A DNA stretch of 64,000 nucleotides from Paenibacillus wulumuqiensis (GCF_000971965.1 NZ_KQ040794.1:2235-66234); one strand, 5' to 3'; shown: positions 32,168-41,983, counted from the first letter of the stretch. The notes: generated from the sequence alone by a model not told the origin. Numbers and translations are program-made.

Positions 32168-35100
32168 TTAATCTACGCCGACTTCTGAACCTTCAAGGTT
32201 GAGGCTCAGTTTATCATTGGTGTTCTCTTCCTCGTCATCCAGCTCTCTCATCTCAATTTCGTTTTCGTCCTCATTGAGAATCTTAACGTCCATACCCAAG
32301 CTTTGCAGCTCCTTGATCAATACTTTGAAAGATTCAGGAACGCCCGGTTCAGGAACGTTTTCGCCTTTCACGATGGATTCGTACGTTTTCACACGGCCAA
32401 CGACATCATCGGATTTGACAGTAAGGATCTCTTGCAGGGTGTAAGCAGCGCCATAAGCTTCCAGCGCCCATACTTCCATCTCCCCGAAACGCTGACCACC
32501 GAACTGAGCTTTACCACCCAGCGGCTGCTGTGTAACGAGAGAGTAAGGACCTGTGGAACGAGCATGGATTTTATCATCAACCATGTGCGCCAGTTTGATC
32601 ATGTGCATAACGCCGACTGTAACTTCACGTTCGAACTCGTCACCGGTTCTTCCATCGTAAAGGATCGTCTTACCGTTACGCTGCATGCCGGCTTCTTCCA
32701 TCGTATCGAATACATCATACTCATTCGCTCCATCAAATACCGGTGTAGCGACGTGAATACCAAGCTTCATCGCTGCCATACCGATATGGACTTCGAGAAT
32801 CTGACCGATGTTCATACGGGAAGGTACGCCCAGAGGGTTCAGTACAACCTGTACCGGTGTGCCATCCGGCATAAACGGCATATCTTCTTCCGGCAGAATA
32901 CGTGCAACGACACCCTTGTTACCGTGGCGTCCCGCCATTTTATCGCCTTCGGAGATTTTACGTTTTTGCGCGATGTACACACGTACCAGATGATTTACAC
33001 CCGGTGGCAATTCATCGCCATTTTCTCTGGTGAACACTTTGACGTCTACGACAATACCGTCTGTACCATGAGGTACGCGCAGGCTGGTGTCGCGAACTTC
33101 ACGTGCTTTTTCACCAAAGATGGCGTGCAGCAGGCGTTCTTCTGCTGTCAGCTCGGTTACACCTTTTGGTGTTACTTTACCAACGAGGATATCACCAGCA
33201 GCAATCTCGGCACCGATACGGATAATACCGCGCTCGTCGAGATTTTTCAGTGCATCTTCACCCACGTTAGGAATATCGCGTGTGATTTCTTCCGGACCGA
33301 GCTTCGTATCACGAGCTTCGGATTCATATTCTTCAATATGAATGGAAGTGTACACATCTTCCTTAACGAGCTTTTCACTCAGTAGGATCGCATCCTCGTA
33401 GTTATAACCTTCCCAGGTCATAAATGCTACGACTACGTTACGGCCCAGAGCGATCTCACCCATTTCAGTGGATGGACCATCTGCCAGGATATCGCCTTTC
33501 TTCACAACGTCGCCCGTTTTCACGATTGGACGCTGGTTGATGGCAGTACCTTGGTTAGATCTCATGAATTTGTGTAATTTATACTTAACGAGATCACCTT
33601 TAACTTCTTTGCCGTCTACAGTCTCGATACGGCGCAGTGTAATCTCGCTTGCTGTAGAGCGTTCGATAATACCATCGTATTTGGTTACGATACATACACC
33701 GGAATCCTTAGCAGCTTTGTGTTCCATACCTGTACCAACCAGTGGTGCCTTTGGAATAAGCAAAGGTACCGCCTGACGCTGCATGTTGGAACCCATCAGC
33801 GCACGGTTGGAGTCATCATTCTCCAGGAACGGAATCAGCGCTGTTGCAACGGATACGACCTGTTTTGGAGATACGTCCATGTAATCAACACGTTCTCTTG
33901 GCATAGGGAGAATGTTATCAGCCTGTTTGTTATAACGGCTGATTACCATTTCTTCTGCAAAAGTACCGTCTTCGTTCAGGACTGCATTCGCCTGTGCTAC
34001 TACATAGTTATCTTCTTCATCCGCAGTCAGGTAATCAATCTGATCGGTTACCCGGTTGGTGTTCGGATCTACACGACGGTATGGTGCTTCGATGAAGCCA
34101 TACTCATTGATGCGTGCGAACGTGGACAGGGAGTTGATCAGACCGATGTTCGGTCCCTCTGGAGTCTCGATAGGACACATACGGCCATAGTGACTCGGAT
34201 GTACGTCACGGACTTCAAAGCCTGCGCGCTCACGGGTCAGACCGCCGGGTCCGAGGGCAGACAGACGACGTTTGTGCGTCAGTTCGCCAAGCGGGTTGGT
34301 CTGGTCCATAAACTGGGACAGCTGGGAGCTACCAAAGAACTCCTTGATGGATGCAATAACAGGACGTATGTTGATCAGTGCCTGTGGAGTAATAACATTC
34401 GCATCCTGGATGGACATTCTCTCGCGTACTACACGTTCCATACGGGACAAACCGATACGGAACTGGTTCTGCAGCAGCTCTCCTACGGAACGCAGACGAC
34501 GGTTACCCAGATGATCAATATCATCAGTATCGCCGATACCCTGAAGCAAGTTCAGGAAGTAACTGATCGATGCGATAATATCAGCCGGTGTAATGTTCTT
34601 AACAGATTTATCAATGGTGCCGTTGGCAATCACCGATACGACTTTGCCATCTTCCAGTGGAGAGAAGACATTAATCGTCTGCATTGGAATATCATTGGCA
34701 TCCAGTACGCCGCCAGCTACATGGTAAGTTTTGAAGTTCAGATCACCTTCAAGGTAAGGCATGATCTCATCAAGGAGACGACGATCCACTACCTGTCCAG
34801 CTTCGGCAACAATCTCACCTGTATTGGTATCAATCAGCGTCTCAGCAAGGCGCTGGTTAAAGAGACGGTTTTTGATATGCAGCTTTTTGTTGATTTTGTA
34901 ACGACCTACATTCGCGAGATCATAGCGTTTTGGATCGAAGAAACGTGCTACGAGCAAGCTTTTGGCGTTATCGAGTGTTGGTGGCTCGCCCGGACGAAGA
35001 CGCTCGTAAATCTCGATCAGCGCTTTCTCGGTAGAGTCGGTGTTATCTTTATCTAATGTATTACGGATATATTCGTCATTGCCAAGCAGGTCCAGAATTT

Positions 35101-35713
35101 CAGCGTCGCTGCCGAATCCGAGAGCACGTAGCAGTACGGTTACCGGGATCTTACGGGTACGGTCGATACGTACATAGACGATATCTTTCGCATCCATCTC
35201 CAGTTCCAGCCATGCGCCACGGTTAGGAATAACGGTAGCAGTATATGATGTTTTACCATTTTTATCGACTTTAGTGCTGAAATAGACGCTGGGAGAGCGA
35301 ACCAACTGGCTGACAATAACCCGTTCTGCACCATTGATAATGAAGGTGCCGGTTTCCGTCATCAGCGGGAAATCACCCATGAATACTTCCTGCTCTTTGA
35401 CTTCACCCGTTTCCTTATTGATGAGACGGACTTTTACTCGCAATGGAGCTGAATACGTAACGTCACGCTCTTTCGCATCGTCTACTGTGTATTTCGGCTC
35501 ACCAAGGCTGTAGTCGATGAACTCGAGTACCAGATTCCCTGTAAAATCTTGAATTGGCGAGATATCCTGGAACATTTCACGCAATCCTTCATCCAAAAAC
35601 CACTGATAAGATTTCTGTTGGATTTCGATCAGGTTAGGTACTTCAAGAACTTCGTTAATTCGTGCATAACTTCGCCGAGTGCGTCGACCATATTGAACAA
35701 GATGTCCTGCCAA
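32168..35713 (-). CDS. rpoB: RNA polymerase beta subunit
   Basis: A 1181-aa catalytic subunit. The rifampicin region reads [20 protein letters not shown] with wild-type residues, followed by [12 protein letters not shown]. It contains [17 protein letters not shown]. Start is TTG after GGGGTGAG. The C-terminal tail is acidic. Upstream is a leader of about 310 nt with attenuator-like hairpins. Confidence 0.99.
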   Translation of the reverse strand: MAGHLVQYGRRTRRSYARINEVLEVPNLIEIQQKSYQWFLDEGLREMFQDISPIQDFTGNLVLEFIDYSLGEPKYTVDDAKERDVTYSAPLRVKVRLINKETGEVKEQEVFMGDFPLMTETGTFIINGAERVIVSQLVRSPSVYFSTKVDKNGKTSYTATVIPNRGAWLELEMDAKDIVYVRIDRTRKIPVTVLLRALGFGSDAEILDLLGNDEYIRNTLDKDNTDSTEKALIEIYERLRPGEPPTLDNAKSLLVARFFDPKRYDLANVGRYKINKKLHIKNRLFNQRLAETLIDTNTGEIVAEAGQVVDRRLLDEIMPYLEGDLNFKTYHVAGGVLDANDIPMQTINVFSPLEDGKVVSVIANGTIDKSVKNITPADIIASISYFLNLLQGIGDTDDIDHLGNRRLRSVGELLQNQFRIGLSRMERVVRERMSIQDANVITPQALINIRPVIASIKEFFGSSQLSQFMDQTNPLGELTHKRRLSALGPGGLTRERAGFEVRDVHPSHYGRMCPIETPEGPNIGLINSLSTFARINEYGFIEAPYRRVDPNTNRVTDQIDYLTADEEDNYVVAQANAVLNEDGTFAEEMVISRYNKQADNILPMPRERVDYMDVSPKQVVSVATALIPFLENDDSNRALMGSNMQRQAVPLLIPKAPLVGTGMEHKAAKDSGVCIVTKYDGIIERSTASEITLRRIETVDGKEVKGDLVKYKLHKFMRSNQGTAINQRPIVKTGDVVKKGDILADGPSTEMGEIALGRNVVVAFMTWEGYNYEDAILLSEKLVKEDVYTSIHIEEYESEARDTKLGPEEITRDIPNVGEDALKNLDERGIIRIGAEIAAGDILVGKVTPKGVTELTAEERLLHAIFGEKAREVRDTSLRVPHGTDGIVVDVKVFTRENGDELPPGVNHLVRVYIAQKRKISEGDKMAGRHGNKGVVARILPEEDMPFMPDGTPVQVVLNPLGVPSRMNIGQILEVHIGMAAMKLGIHVATPVFDGANEYDVFDTMEEAGMQRNGKTILYDGRTGDEFEREVTVGVMHMIKLAHMVDDKIHARSTGPYSLVTQQPLGGKAQFGGQRFGEMEVWALEAYGAAYTLQEILTVKSDDVVGRVKTYESIVKGENVPEPGVPESFKVLIKELQSLGMDVKILNEDENEIEMRELDDEEENTNDKLSLNLEGSEVGVD

Positions 35714-35820
35714 CTTATACTCACCCCTTAATGTCTACTCACTTAAAAATTTCATTGCGAACTGCTGTTTGGATCACGTATAATAGGTCCATACATAGAA
35801 GTGCACACCCACAAATAGAG

Positions 35821-35854
35821 AAAAGCTCTTATCGAATCTTCTCGAAAAAAGAGC
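35821..35854 (-). promoter_or_regulatory. attenuator-like hairpin in the rpoB leader
   Basis: Minus strand: GCTCTT (35849-35854) pairs with AAGAGC (35825-35830), with an inner TCGA/TCGA stem, followed by TTTT (35821-35824). The GCTC that starts this hairpin can also pair with an upstream GAGC near 35889, so two exclusive structures are possible. Confidence 0.5.
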
Positions 35855-35897
35855 ACCATCAGCTATCAACGGATGTGACCCAGCAGCTCAGACTCAT

Positions 35898-35921
35898 ATT
35901 TCAGTTGAAATTAACTGAAAT
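35898..35921 (-). other. perfect 9-bp hairpin in the rpoB leader
   Basis: ATTTCAGTT/AACTGAAAT arms around a 6-nt loop, upstream of the attenuator-like hairpin. The remainder of the 422-bp gap (35714-36135) contains the promoter and AT-rich sequence with nothing else recognisable. Confidence 0.6.
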
Positions 35922-36031
35922 ACCGATTATTATACGTTTAAGGACAAGATTAAACACCCTTATGGTACATAATTTTCGTAATTCACAGAAAACTAAAGCC
36001 AAAAAGGGCATCTTAATACTGACATTTTGTA

Positions 36032-36060
36032 ATAATAACACGTTAGCCTATTTAAGTCAA
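36032..36060 (-). promoter_or_regulatory. rpoBC promoter
   Basis: Minus strand TTGACT (36055-36060), 17-bp spacer, TATTAT (36032-36037) with a TGT extension. Predicts a leader of about 310 nt. Confidence 0.8.
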
Positions 36061-36135
36061 CAGGCGTATTCACCGATTTCATCTATTTCATTTTACGTCA
36101 AGGTCTGTTCATCCTCGCCGATGAATAGGCCTTTT

Positions 36136-36732
36136 TTATTTGATCGCCTGGAAGATACGATATCCTTTGTCCTTGGTAACCTCTTCCACGCTGGTAAACA
36201 GTTCTTCCAATCTGGCTTTGGCTGAAGGTGCACCCTGCTTCTTTTGAATAACGACCCAGAGCGAGCCTCCTTCTTTCAAATGGGCTGCTGCCTGTTCGAA
36301 GATCGCATGTACAGTCGCTTTACCTGCCCGGATCGGCGGATTGGTCAGTATAACGTCAAACATCTGCCCCTGCACCGCTGCAAACAAATCACTTTCCAGG
36401 ATCGTAATATTCTCAATCTGGTTAAGTTTGGCATTCTCTCTGGCAAGCTGTACTGCCCGTGCATTCACATCAACCATCGTCACATGGCCTTTTGCAGCAA
36501 GGTACGCTGCCGACAAACCGATCGGCCCATAGCCACATCCTACATCCAGCACGTTGGAATCTTCATTCAGTGTCAGAGCATCAATAAGTACTCTGCTGCC
36601 ATAGTCCACTCCGGTTTTGGAAAAGACACCGGCATCGCTTATGAATTTGAAAGTTTTGCCGCGCAACTCCGCTTCGATCGTTCGGCGTTCGTGCGCCGCG
36701 CCAGGCTGGCTGGAATAATAATGATCTCCCAT
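36136..36732 (-). CDS. class I methyltransferase, RsmC-like (YbxB)
   Basis: A 198-aa SAM-dependent methyltransferase. Motif I is VLDVGCGYGPIG near residues 68-79 and the catalytic motif NPPIRAGK near 130-137 is of the NPP(F/I) type used by guanine-N2 rRNA methylases. Its equivalent between rplL and rpoB in B. subtilis (ybxB) is annotated as RsmC-like; the exact target base is not established for this copy. Start ATG follows GAAGGAATGAT. Confidence 0.85.
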   Translation of the reverse strand: MGDHYYSSQPGAAHERRTIEAELRGKTFKFISDAGVFSKTGVDYGSRVLIDALTLNEDSNVLDVGCGYGPIGLSAAYLAAKGHVTMVDVNARAVQLARENAKLNQIENITILESDLFAAVQGQMFDVILTNPPIRAGKATVHAIFEQAAAHLKEGGSLWVVIQKKQGAPSAKARLEELFTSVEEVTKDKGYRIFQAIK

Positions 36733-36779
36733 ATCATTCCTTCACCCTTTCTTGAATTCACCTAAATTACTGTCTTTTT

Positions 36780-36817
36780 TATAAAACAAACCCCTTGAAC
36801 GGATTCAAGGGGTTTGT
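36780..36817 (-). terminator. terminator of rplJ-rplL
   Basis: Minus strand: a perfect 14-bp stem ACAAACCCCTTGAA/TTCAAGGGGTTTGT (36804-36817 with 36786-36799), 4-nt loop, then TTTTAT. It lies 20 bp after the rplL stop. Confidence 0.95.
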
Positions 36818-36837
36818 AAGAAAGAAGAGAAAATCTC

Positions 36838-37200
36838 TTATTTCAATTCTACAGATGCGCCTGCTTCTTCCAGTTTTGCTTTGATGGATTCAGCTTCTTC
36901 TTTAGCAACGCCTTCTTTGATTGCTTTAGGAGCGTTGTCCACTACTTCTTTAGCTTCTTTCAGACCCAGACCAGTTACTTCACGAACAGCTTTGATTACG
37001 TTGATTTTGGAAGCACCAGCGGATGTCAGTACTACGTCAAATTCAGTTTGCTCAGCTTCTGCAGCTGCGCCGCCTGCTGCCGCTGCTGCTACTGGAGCTG
37101 CTGCAGTTACGCCGAATTCTTCTTCGATTGCTTTTACCAGATCGTTCAGTTCCAGTACAGTCATGCCTTTGATGGCTTCAAGGATTTGCTCTTGACTCAT
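36838..37200 (-). CDS. rplL: 50S ribosomal protein L7/L12
   Basis: A 120-aa stalk protein that recruits translation factors. N-terminal dimerisation domain, alanine-rich hinge (about residues 36-50), and the C-terminal domain with [20 protein letters not shown]. Follows rplJ by 93 bp; multiple copies of the protein bind each L10. Confidence 0.98.
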   Translation of the reverse strand: MSQEQILEAIKGMTVLELNDLVKAIEEEFGVTAAAPVAAAAAGGAAAEAEQTEFDVVLTSAGASKINVIKAVREVTGLGLKEAKEVVDNAPKAIKEGVAKEEAESIKAKLEEAGASVELK

Positions 37201-37293
37201 TTATAAACCCTCCATAATTGGTTGTATTTTGGTTTTGGCTGATCACAGCCATTTTTTTACGCCGCATGGGCGTGAGCAGAATGGGCTAGTCGC

Positions 37294-37797
37294 TTACGCG
37301 CTTTGCTCTTCTTTCTCGGATACTGCTTTAACTGCCAGTGCAAAGTTGCGAACTGGAGCTTGAAGTACGCTAAGCAGCATGGACAAGAGACCTTCGCGGG
37401 ATGGCAGAGCTGCCAGTGCTTTGATTTCTTCTGCGCTTACTACGCGTCCTTCAACAACGCCGCCTTTCAATTCCAGAGCGTCATTCGTTTTAGCGAAATC
37501 GTTCAGAATTTTAGCCGGTGCTACTGCATCGTCTTTACTGAAAGCAATAGCGGTAGGACCGCTAAGTACTTCGTTCAGTTCAGTCAGGTCAGCAGACTCA
37601 GTGGCACGACGAACCAGTGTATTTTTCAATACTTGGAACTCGATACCAGCTTCACGCAGTTGCTTGCGCAGTTCTGTAACTTGAGCTACATTCAGACCAC
37701 GATAGTCAGCAACAACTGTAGTTACGCTCTCGCGCAGTTTCGTTGCAACCACTTCTACCGCTTCCTGTTTTGCCTGGATTACTTTTGCGTTTGCCAA
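37294..37797 (-). CDS. rplJ: 50S ribosomal protein L10
   Basis: A 167-aa stalk-base protein that carries L7/L12 dimers. The start is best placed at TTG 37797 ([15 protein letters not shown] follows), 8 bp after AGGAGG; a GTG three codons earlier is part of that ribosome binding site. Contains [20 protein letters not shown]. Preceded by a structured L10-type leader. Confidence 0.96.
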   Translation of the reverse strand: MANAKVIQAKQEAVEVVATKLRESVTTVVADYRGLNVAQVTELRKQLREAGIEFQVLKNTLVRRATESADLTELNEVLSGPTAIAFSKDDAVAPAKILNDFAKTNDALELKGGVVEGRVVSAEEIKALAALPSREGLLSMLLSVLQAPVRNFALAVKAVSEKEEQSA

Positions 37798-38063
37798 ATT
37801 GGACACCTCCTGATCGTATTCTTGCTTTTCTCCGTCCTCTCGGGATTCGGGAGAAAAGAGTTCCTACGGGCATTAAAAAAGCCCCCGCAGAATGACGAAG
37901 GCTTGACGGAGCGGATTCAGCAGGCGCAGCAAGCTGCGCACTGAGTATCCGATATTCTATCATAACACCTCGGTAGGAAATTAAGCCGGTAAAGGCACCT
38001 ACTGTCTACGGTTAAACATATTCAAGTGTAATTGCAAGTACAAAGTTCAAACGTAATTACAAC
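37798..38063 (-). promoter_or_regulatory. rplJ-rplL leader, L10-type with attenuator
   Basis: An untranslated leader of about 260 nt. It holds an intrinsic-terminator-like hairpin: AAGCCTTCG (37896-37904) pairs with CGGGGGCTT (37879-37887) including two G-U pairs, followed by TTTT (37875-37878). L10 (with L7/L12) autoregulates its operon through such leaders in Bacillus. The leader also shows a GCGCAGC/GCTGCGC hairpin near 37925-37940. Confidence 0.7.
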
Positions 38064-38069
38064 TTTCAC

Positions 38070-38098
38070 AGATTATCAAATCTAAAGGTTGTTGTCAA
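38070..38098 (-). promoter_or_regulatory. rplJ-rplL promoter at the end of rplA
   Basis: Minus strand TTGACA (38093-38098), 17-bp spacer, TAATCT (38070-38075), beginning only 8 bp after the rplA stop codon. Confidence 0.75.
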
Positions 38099-38105
38099 CC
38101 CTTAA

Positions 38106-38798
38106 TTATCTGTAAGTTGCTGCGTTTACGCGTGCGCTTGGTCCCATTGTGGAAGATACCGCAATGTTTTTCAGGTAGATACCTTTTGCTGCAGCTGGTT
38201 TAGCACGGTTAAGAGCTTCAACCAGAGCTTGCAGGTTCTCGTTCAATTGCTCTTCAGAGAAAGATACTTTACCGATAGGAGCGTGAATTTGTCCTGCTTT
38301 GTCCAGACGGTATTCGATTTTACCAGCTTTGATTTCTTGAACAGCTTTGGTAACGTCGAAAGTAACTGTACCTGCTTTAGGGTTAGGCATCAGACCTTTA
38401 CCACCAAGCAGACGACCCAGTTTACCAACTTCGCTCATCATGTCAGGCGTAGCTACGCAGACATCGAACTCGAACCATCCTTGTTGGATTTTGTTGATCA
38501 TGTCCTGATCGCCAACGAAGTCAGCACCAGCAGCTTCCGCTTCTTTTGCTTTTTCGCCTTTTGCGAATACGAGAACACGTTGAGTTTTACCAGTACCGTG
38601 TGGCAGTACTACGACACCACGAACAGCCTGATCTTGTTTACGAGGGTCTACACCCAGACGTACTGCTGCTTCAACAGTTTCGTCGAATTTTGCAGTAGCT
38701 GCTTTTTTAACCAAAGCAACTGCTTCAGCCGGCTCGTAAGTTGCTTCGCTGTCAATCAGCTTAACAGCTTCCAAATATTTTTTACCATGTTTAGCCAT
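38106..38798 (-). CDS. rplA: 50S ribosomal protein L1
   Basis: A 230-aa L1-stalk protein that helps release E-site tRNA and acts as a translational repressor in many bacteria. Contains [20 protein letters not shown]. Start ATG follows GGAGGAA. It is 108 bp after rplK; the spacer carries a motif also found in front of rplK. Confidence 0.98.
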   Translation of the reverse strand: MAKHGKKYLEAVKLIDSEATYEPAEAVALVKKAATAKFDETVEAAVRLGVDPRKQDQAVRGVVVLPHGTGKTQRVLVFAKGEKAKEAEAAGADFVGDQDMINKIQQGWFEFDVCVATPDMMSEVGKLGRLLGGKGLMPNPKAGTVTFDVTKAVQEIKAGKIEYRLDKAGQIHAPIGKVSFSEEQLNENLQALVEALNRAKPAAAKGIYLKNIAVSSTMGPSARVNAATYR

Positions 38799-38814
38799 TT
38801 GTTATTCCTCCTTT

Positions 38815-38840
38815 GTGGTATTAGCGGATATTCCTCCCAC
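38815..38840 (-). promoter_or_regulatory. candidate L1-binding RNA motif before rplA
   Basis: Minus strand: GTGGGAGG (38833-38840), then ATATCCGC, then TACCAC (38815-38820); GTGG and CCAC can pair. It ends 17 nt before the rplA start and next to its ribosome binding site. Nearly the same motif precedes rplK. Two further hairpins (CAGAATC/GATTCTG and ACTGGT/ACCAGT) lie upstream in the spacer. Confidence 0.6.
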
Positions 38841-38906
38841 ATATACAGAATCTCACGATTCTGCATAGACTGGTTCCTGGCGGATACCAGTAAAAACTAA
38901 TAAAAA

Positions 38907-39332
38907 TTAGTCTTCGATTGTGATACCCATGCTACGTGCTGTACCTTCAACCATCAGCATTGCTGCTTCGATAGAAGCTGCGTTCAGGTCAGGCATTTTT
39001 TGTTCTGCAATTTCACGAACTGCGGAACGTTTAACAACTGCGACTTTCTTCTTGTTCGGTTCGCCAGATCCTTTTTCGATCTTAGCAGCAACTTTCAGAA
39101 GAACTGCAGCCGGTGGAGTTTTTGTGATGAAAGTGAAAGAACGATCTTCAAACACTGTGATCTCAACCGGAATGATCAAACCTGCTTGATCTGCTGTACG
39201 AGCGTTGAACTCTTTACAGAATGCCATGATGTTGACACCTGCTTGACCCAATGCCGGACCTACTGGAGGAGCCGGATTCGCTTTACCAGCCGGGATTTGC
39301 AGTTTTACCATTTTGATTACCTTTTTAGCCAT
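38907..39332 (-). CDS. rplK: 50S ribosomal protein L11
   Basis: A 141-aa protein of the GTPase-associated centre. Start is the ATG of [20 protein letters not shown], preceded by AAGGAGGTG; a longer frame upstream is unsupported. Contains [20 protein letters not shown]. First gene of an rplK-rplA pair. Confidence 0.98.
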   Translation of the reverse strand: MAKKVIKMVKLQIPAGKANPAPPVGPALGQAGVNIMAFCKEFNARTADQAGLIIPVEITVFEDRSFTFITKTPPAAVLLKVAAKIEKGSGEPNKKKVAVVKRSAVREIAEQKMPDLNAASIEAAMLMVEGTARSMGITIED

Positions 39333-39354
39333 GTAAAACACCTCCTTGCGAATA

Positions 39355-39383
39355 GTGGTAGACGGACATCGCTGCCCTCCCAC
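39355..39383 (-). promoter_or_regulatory. candidate L1-binding RNA motif before rplK
   Basis: Minus strand: GTGGGAGG (39376-39383), then GATGTCCG, then CTACCAC (39355-39361). The order and bases match the motif before rplA, and it sits 23 nt before the rplK start. L1 autoregulation at rplK-rplA is established in E. coli and reported widely; I infer this is the site. Confidence 0.6.
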
Positions 39384-39502
39384 GTAAAACGACGCATATG
39401 ACTCAAAACATCTGTCTTCAGCCTATGCGGTGAAACCGGAAGCACCGGTTAGAATCTGAAATGATTGCTCACTCCAAATCCCCGTGTCATCCTAGAAACC
39501 TG

Positions 39503-40036
39503 CTATATCTTTTCCACTTGAGTATAATCCAGCTCAAGCGGGGTTTCCCGTCCGAACATGTTAACATGTACTCTGAGCTTGCTCTTGTCTACCAAGATTT
39601 CTTCCACGGAGCCCACAAAATTCGCAAACGGTCCAACTTTGATGCGTACGGATTCTTTGACCTCGAAGTCGATATGCTCCTTCGGTTCTTCCATACCCAT
39701 GTGTTTGAGAATCTGTTCGACTTCTTCGGGCAGCAGCGCAGTCGGCTTGGAGCCTGAACCTGTTGAACCGACAAAGCCGGTTACGCCAGGCGTATTGCGA
39801 ACTACATACCACGAATCATCGGTCTGGATCATTTCAACAAGAACGTATCCCGGGTAAACTTTACGCATGACGGTCTTTTTCTTGCCGTCTTTGTTTACCA
39901 GTTCTTCTTCCATAGGAACAAGAACGCGGAAGATCTTGTCTTCCATGCCCATCGACTCAACGCGTTTTTCCAAATTGGCCTTGACCTTGTTTTCATACCC
40001 TGAATAAGTATGAACTACGTACCATCTTTTTTCCAT
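39503..40036 (-). CDS. nusG: transcription elongation/termination factor NusG
   Basis: A 177-aa factor with an N-terminal NGN domain (WYVVHTYSGYENKVKANLEK at 5-24) that binds RNA polymerase and a C-terminal KOW domain (VRIKVGPFANFVGSVEEI). Lies 22 bp after secE. The 170-bp gap to rplK holds an AACCGG/CCGGTT hairpin and the motif described above. Confidence 0.98.
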   Translation of the reverse strand: MEKRWYVVHTYSGYENKVKANLEKRVESMGMEDKIFRVLVPMEEELVNKDGKKKTVMRKVYPGYVLVEMIQTDDSWYVVRNTPGVTGFVGSTGSGSKPTALLPEEVEQILKHMGMEEPKEHIDFEVKESVRIKVGPFANFVGSVEEILVDKSKLRVHVNMFGRETPLELDYTQVEKI

Positions 40037-40058
40037 ATCAAGCCACCTGGAACCCTTC

Positions 40059-40250
40059 TTAAATTATCGCTTCGATCACAGCGGAAATGCCGATGTCTAG
40101 AACCCAAAAATAAACGGCGACAAACAATATCGTACCGATAACGATAAGAGTATAGTTGGTCAGCTCTTTACGATTAGGCCAGCGAACCTTTTTAAGTTCA
40201 GCCCAGCTTTCGGAGAAAAAGGAAAACATAGACTTAAAGCTTCGTGCCAC
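40059..40250 (-). CDS. secE: protein translocase subunit SecE
   Basis: A 63-aa protein with one transmembrane segment (about residues 35-57) and the conserved amphipathic segment ELKKVRWPNRKEL. Start is GTG (ARSFKSMFSF follows), 5 bp after GGAGGTG. It completes the SecYE channel with SecY near 13 kb. No L33 gene precedes it, unlike in B. subtilis. Confidence 0.95.
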   Translation of the reverse strand: MARSFKSMFSFFSESWAELKKVRWPNRKELTNYTLIVIGTILFVAVYFWVLDIGISAVIEAII

Positions 40251-40423
40251 GACTACACCTCCAAAAGACGATCTGGTTAAACGAAGAAAAGGCTTCAGAC
40301 CAAGAGCCTGTTCCATTCTTCATCCCCATGCGGTCAGGGTGGTTACACTTGCTCATATAGCTGCCTTGATCGCCATAAAGATTGACACACCTAAGAACAG
40401 GCGATTTTAGGCCTACCTAAAAC

Positions 40424-40452
40424 ACTTTATCATAGGCCCCTGACCGTGTCAA
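40424..40452 (-). promoter_or_regulatory. secE-nusG promoter
   Basis: Minus strand TTGACA (40447-40452), 17-bp spacer, TAAAGT (40424-40429). Gives a leader of about 165 nt before secE in which I see no gene. Confidence 0.78.
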
Positions 40453-40576
40453 CGAATATTCATGATGTTTTGCAAAAAAATAACAATTCTTTTCGGCAGC
40501 TTTTCCGGACATGATCGAATACTTTGCTGATCGTTGTTTCTTGCCGGATTATAGGGTAAACGACAGACTGCACAAA

Positions 40577-40604
40577 ATAAAAAAGACTCTATGTGCAGAG
40601 TCTT
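40577..40604 (-). terminator. terminator of sigH
   Basis: Minus strand: 8-bp stem AAGACTCT/AGAGTCTT (40597-40604 with 40583-40590), then TTTTTTAT. 19 bp after the sigH stop. Confidence 0.9.
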
Positions 40605-40622
40605 CACTTGGTTGCCAGGAGT

Positions 40623-41267
40623 CTAGTTATCACGTACTTCGAGGTAACGCTCAAGCTTGCGTTTGACACGCTGAAGTGCATTATCGATAGATTTGACATG
40701 TCTGCAGAGATCGACAGCAATCTCCTGATAGGAGCGTCCATCGAGATAAAGCATCAGAACTTTGCGTTCCAGCTCACTCAGAATTTCGGACATTTTGTCC
40801 TCGAGACCGGTGAATTCCTCTTTGTTGATAACCAGTTCTTCCGGATCGGATACCTGTGAGCCACAAATGACGTCAAGCAGCGTACGGTCGGAATCTTCGT
40901 CATAGATCGGTTTGTCCAGGGACACATACGAGTTCAGCGGGATATGCTTTTGCCGTGTAGCCGTCTTGATTGCCGTAATGATCTGACGGGTAATGCACAG
41001 CTCGGCAAACACCTTGAACGAAGACATCTTGTCATTCTTGAAGTCGCGGATGGATTTATACAGGCCGATCATGCCTTCCTGTACAATATCCTCGCGATCC
41101 GCACCAATAAGAAAATAAGATCGGGCTTTTGCACGCACAAAATTTTTGTACTTGGTAATCAAGTACTCCAAGGCTTCGGAATCGCCTTGCCGGACGGCTT
41201 CTACAAGATCTTCATCGCTCTGGTAATCGTATGGTGACACCATAATATCTTTGAGGTCGACACTCAC
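40623..41267 (-). CDS. sigH: RNA polymerase sigma-H factor
   Basis: A 214-aa sigma-70-type factor that drives post-exponential and early sporulation genes in Bacillus. Region 2 includes DREDIVQEGMIGLYKSIRDF; region 4 has the helix-turn-helix SYQEIAVDLCRHVKSIDNAL. Start is GTG, 7 bp after GGAGGGA. Order rlmB-yacP-sigH-secE matches Bacillus. Confidence 0.95.
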   Translation of the reverse strand: MSVDLKDIMVSPYDYQSDEDLVEAVRQGDSEALEYLITKYKNFVRAKARSYFLIGADREDIVQEGMIGLYKSIRDFKNDKMSSFKVFAELCITRQIITAIKTATRQKHIPLNSYVSLDKPIYDEDSDRTLLDVICGSQVSDPEELVINKEEFTGLEDKMSEILSELERKVLMLYLDGRSYQEIAVDLCRHVKSIDNALQRVKRKLERYLEVRDN

Positions 41268-41323
41268 AAACAATCCCTCCGGTTGCAACGCAAGGTCTCC
41301 GTTACCCTATAAAATATAGCCCA

Positions 41324-41353
41324 AGTATATATTATGTAACCTCACATAGTCAA
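41324..41353 (-). promoter_or_regulatory. sigH promoter
   Basis: Minus strand TTGACT (41348-41353), 18-bp spacer, TATACT (41324-41329), about 55 bp before sigH. Confidence 0.6.
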
Positions 41354-41453
41354 CCGTATTTGTCGCCTGTAACGCTGTAGCAGCAGCATTTTTCATCTTT
41401 TTTTGATAAAAGAGAACGCAGGTTCGCAAGTAAGCTGTCATTGCGGTGACAAC

Positions 41454-41978
41454 TCACTCTCCCCTGCGCCATTTTTCAAACAAATACCGCTGCTGCGGAC
41501 TGAGTTTTCCATCCAGTGTATTGCGTGAACCCTGCTCCCGCTGTTCCCGAATTCGCTGGGCAATTTCCCTTTCGCTGATCTGCACTTCAATCAGCAGCTC
41601 TCTGGCAGACACCCGCAGCGCTCCCTGTCCAAATACGACGTGCTGTTCAGCCAGATCGCTGGTAGCGACATAGATCTGCCGGCGGCGGTGGGACAACTCG
41701 CCGACAAAACGTTCAATCGCTTCATCGGCGGTTTCCTTTTCCTTGGTAAAGTACATCTCGACTTTACCCTGCTCATACGATTTGCCCAGCCCCGGAACAC
41801 GGTAGGCATCAAAAACCGCGATGACTCTTCTTCCCGAGTAGGCCTGATAATTAGCCAGACGTTCCAGCAGCCGGTTGCGTGCTTCGTTCAGCCCGATCTC
41901 CGACAATTCCACAAGTTCAGGCCAGGAACCGATCATATTATAACCATCGACCAGAAGAACATCCCGCAGATCGGCCAT
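41454..41978 (-). CDS. yacP: NYN/PIN-like endoribonuclease, YacP/Rae1 family
   Basis: A 174-aa protein with the NYN-domain opening VLLVDGYNMIGSWPEL (conserved aspartate D11) and VIAVFDAYRV. The B. subtilis protein, Rae1, is a ribosome-associated endonuclease that cuts certain mRNAs in the A site. Lies 5 bp after rlmB, with a weak ribosome binding site. Confidence 0.9.
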   Translation of the reverse strand: MADLRDVLLVDGYNMIGSWPELVELSEIGLNEARNRLLERLANYQAYSGRRVIAVFDAYRVPGLGKSYEQGKVEMYFTKEKETADEAIERFVGELSHRRRQIYVATSDLAEQHVVFGQGALRVSARELLIEVQISEREIAQRIREQREQGSRNTLDGKLSPQQRYLFEKWRRGE

Positions 41979-41983
41979 ACGGT

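Noticed and set aside
30300-35713. Rifampicin or streptomycin resistance mutations in rpoB (and rpsL)
   Set aside because: The rifampicin cluster of rpoB and KKPNS of rpsL match wild-type residues.
40240-40355. Short minus-strand frame of about 38 codons (starting MSKCNHPDRM) before secE
   Set aside because: It overlaps the secE start in another frame, lacks a ribosome binding site and does not resemble L33.
40320-40420. Possible tRNA gene upstream of secE
   Set aside because: Some Firmicutes have tRNA-Trp here, but no cloverleaf arms or T-loop GTTCRANYC are present.
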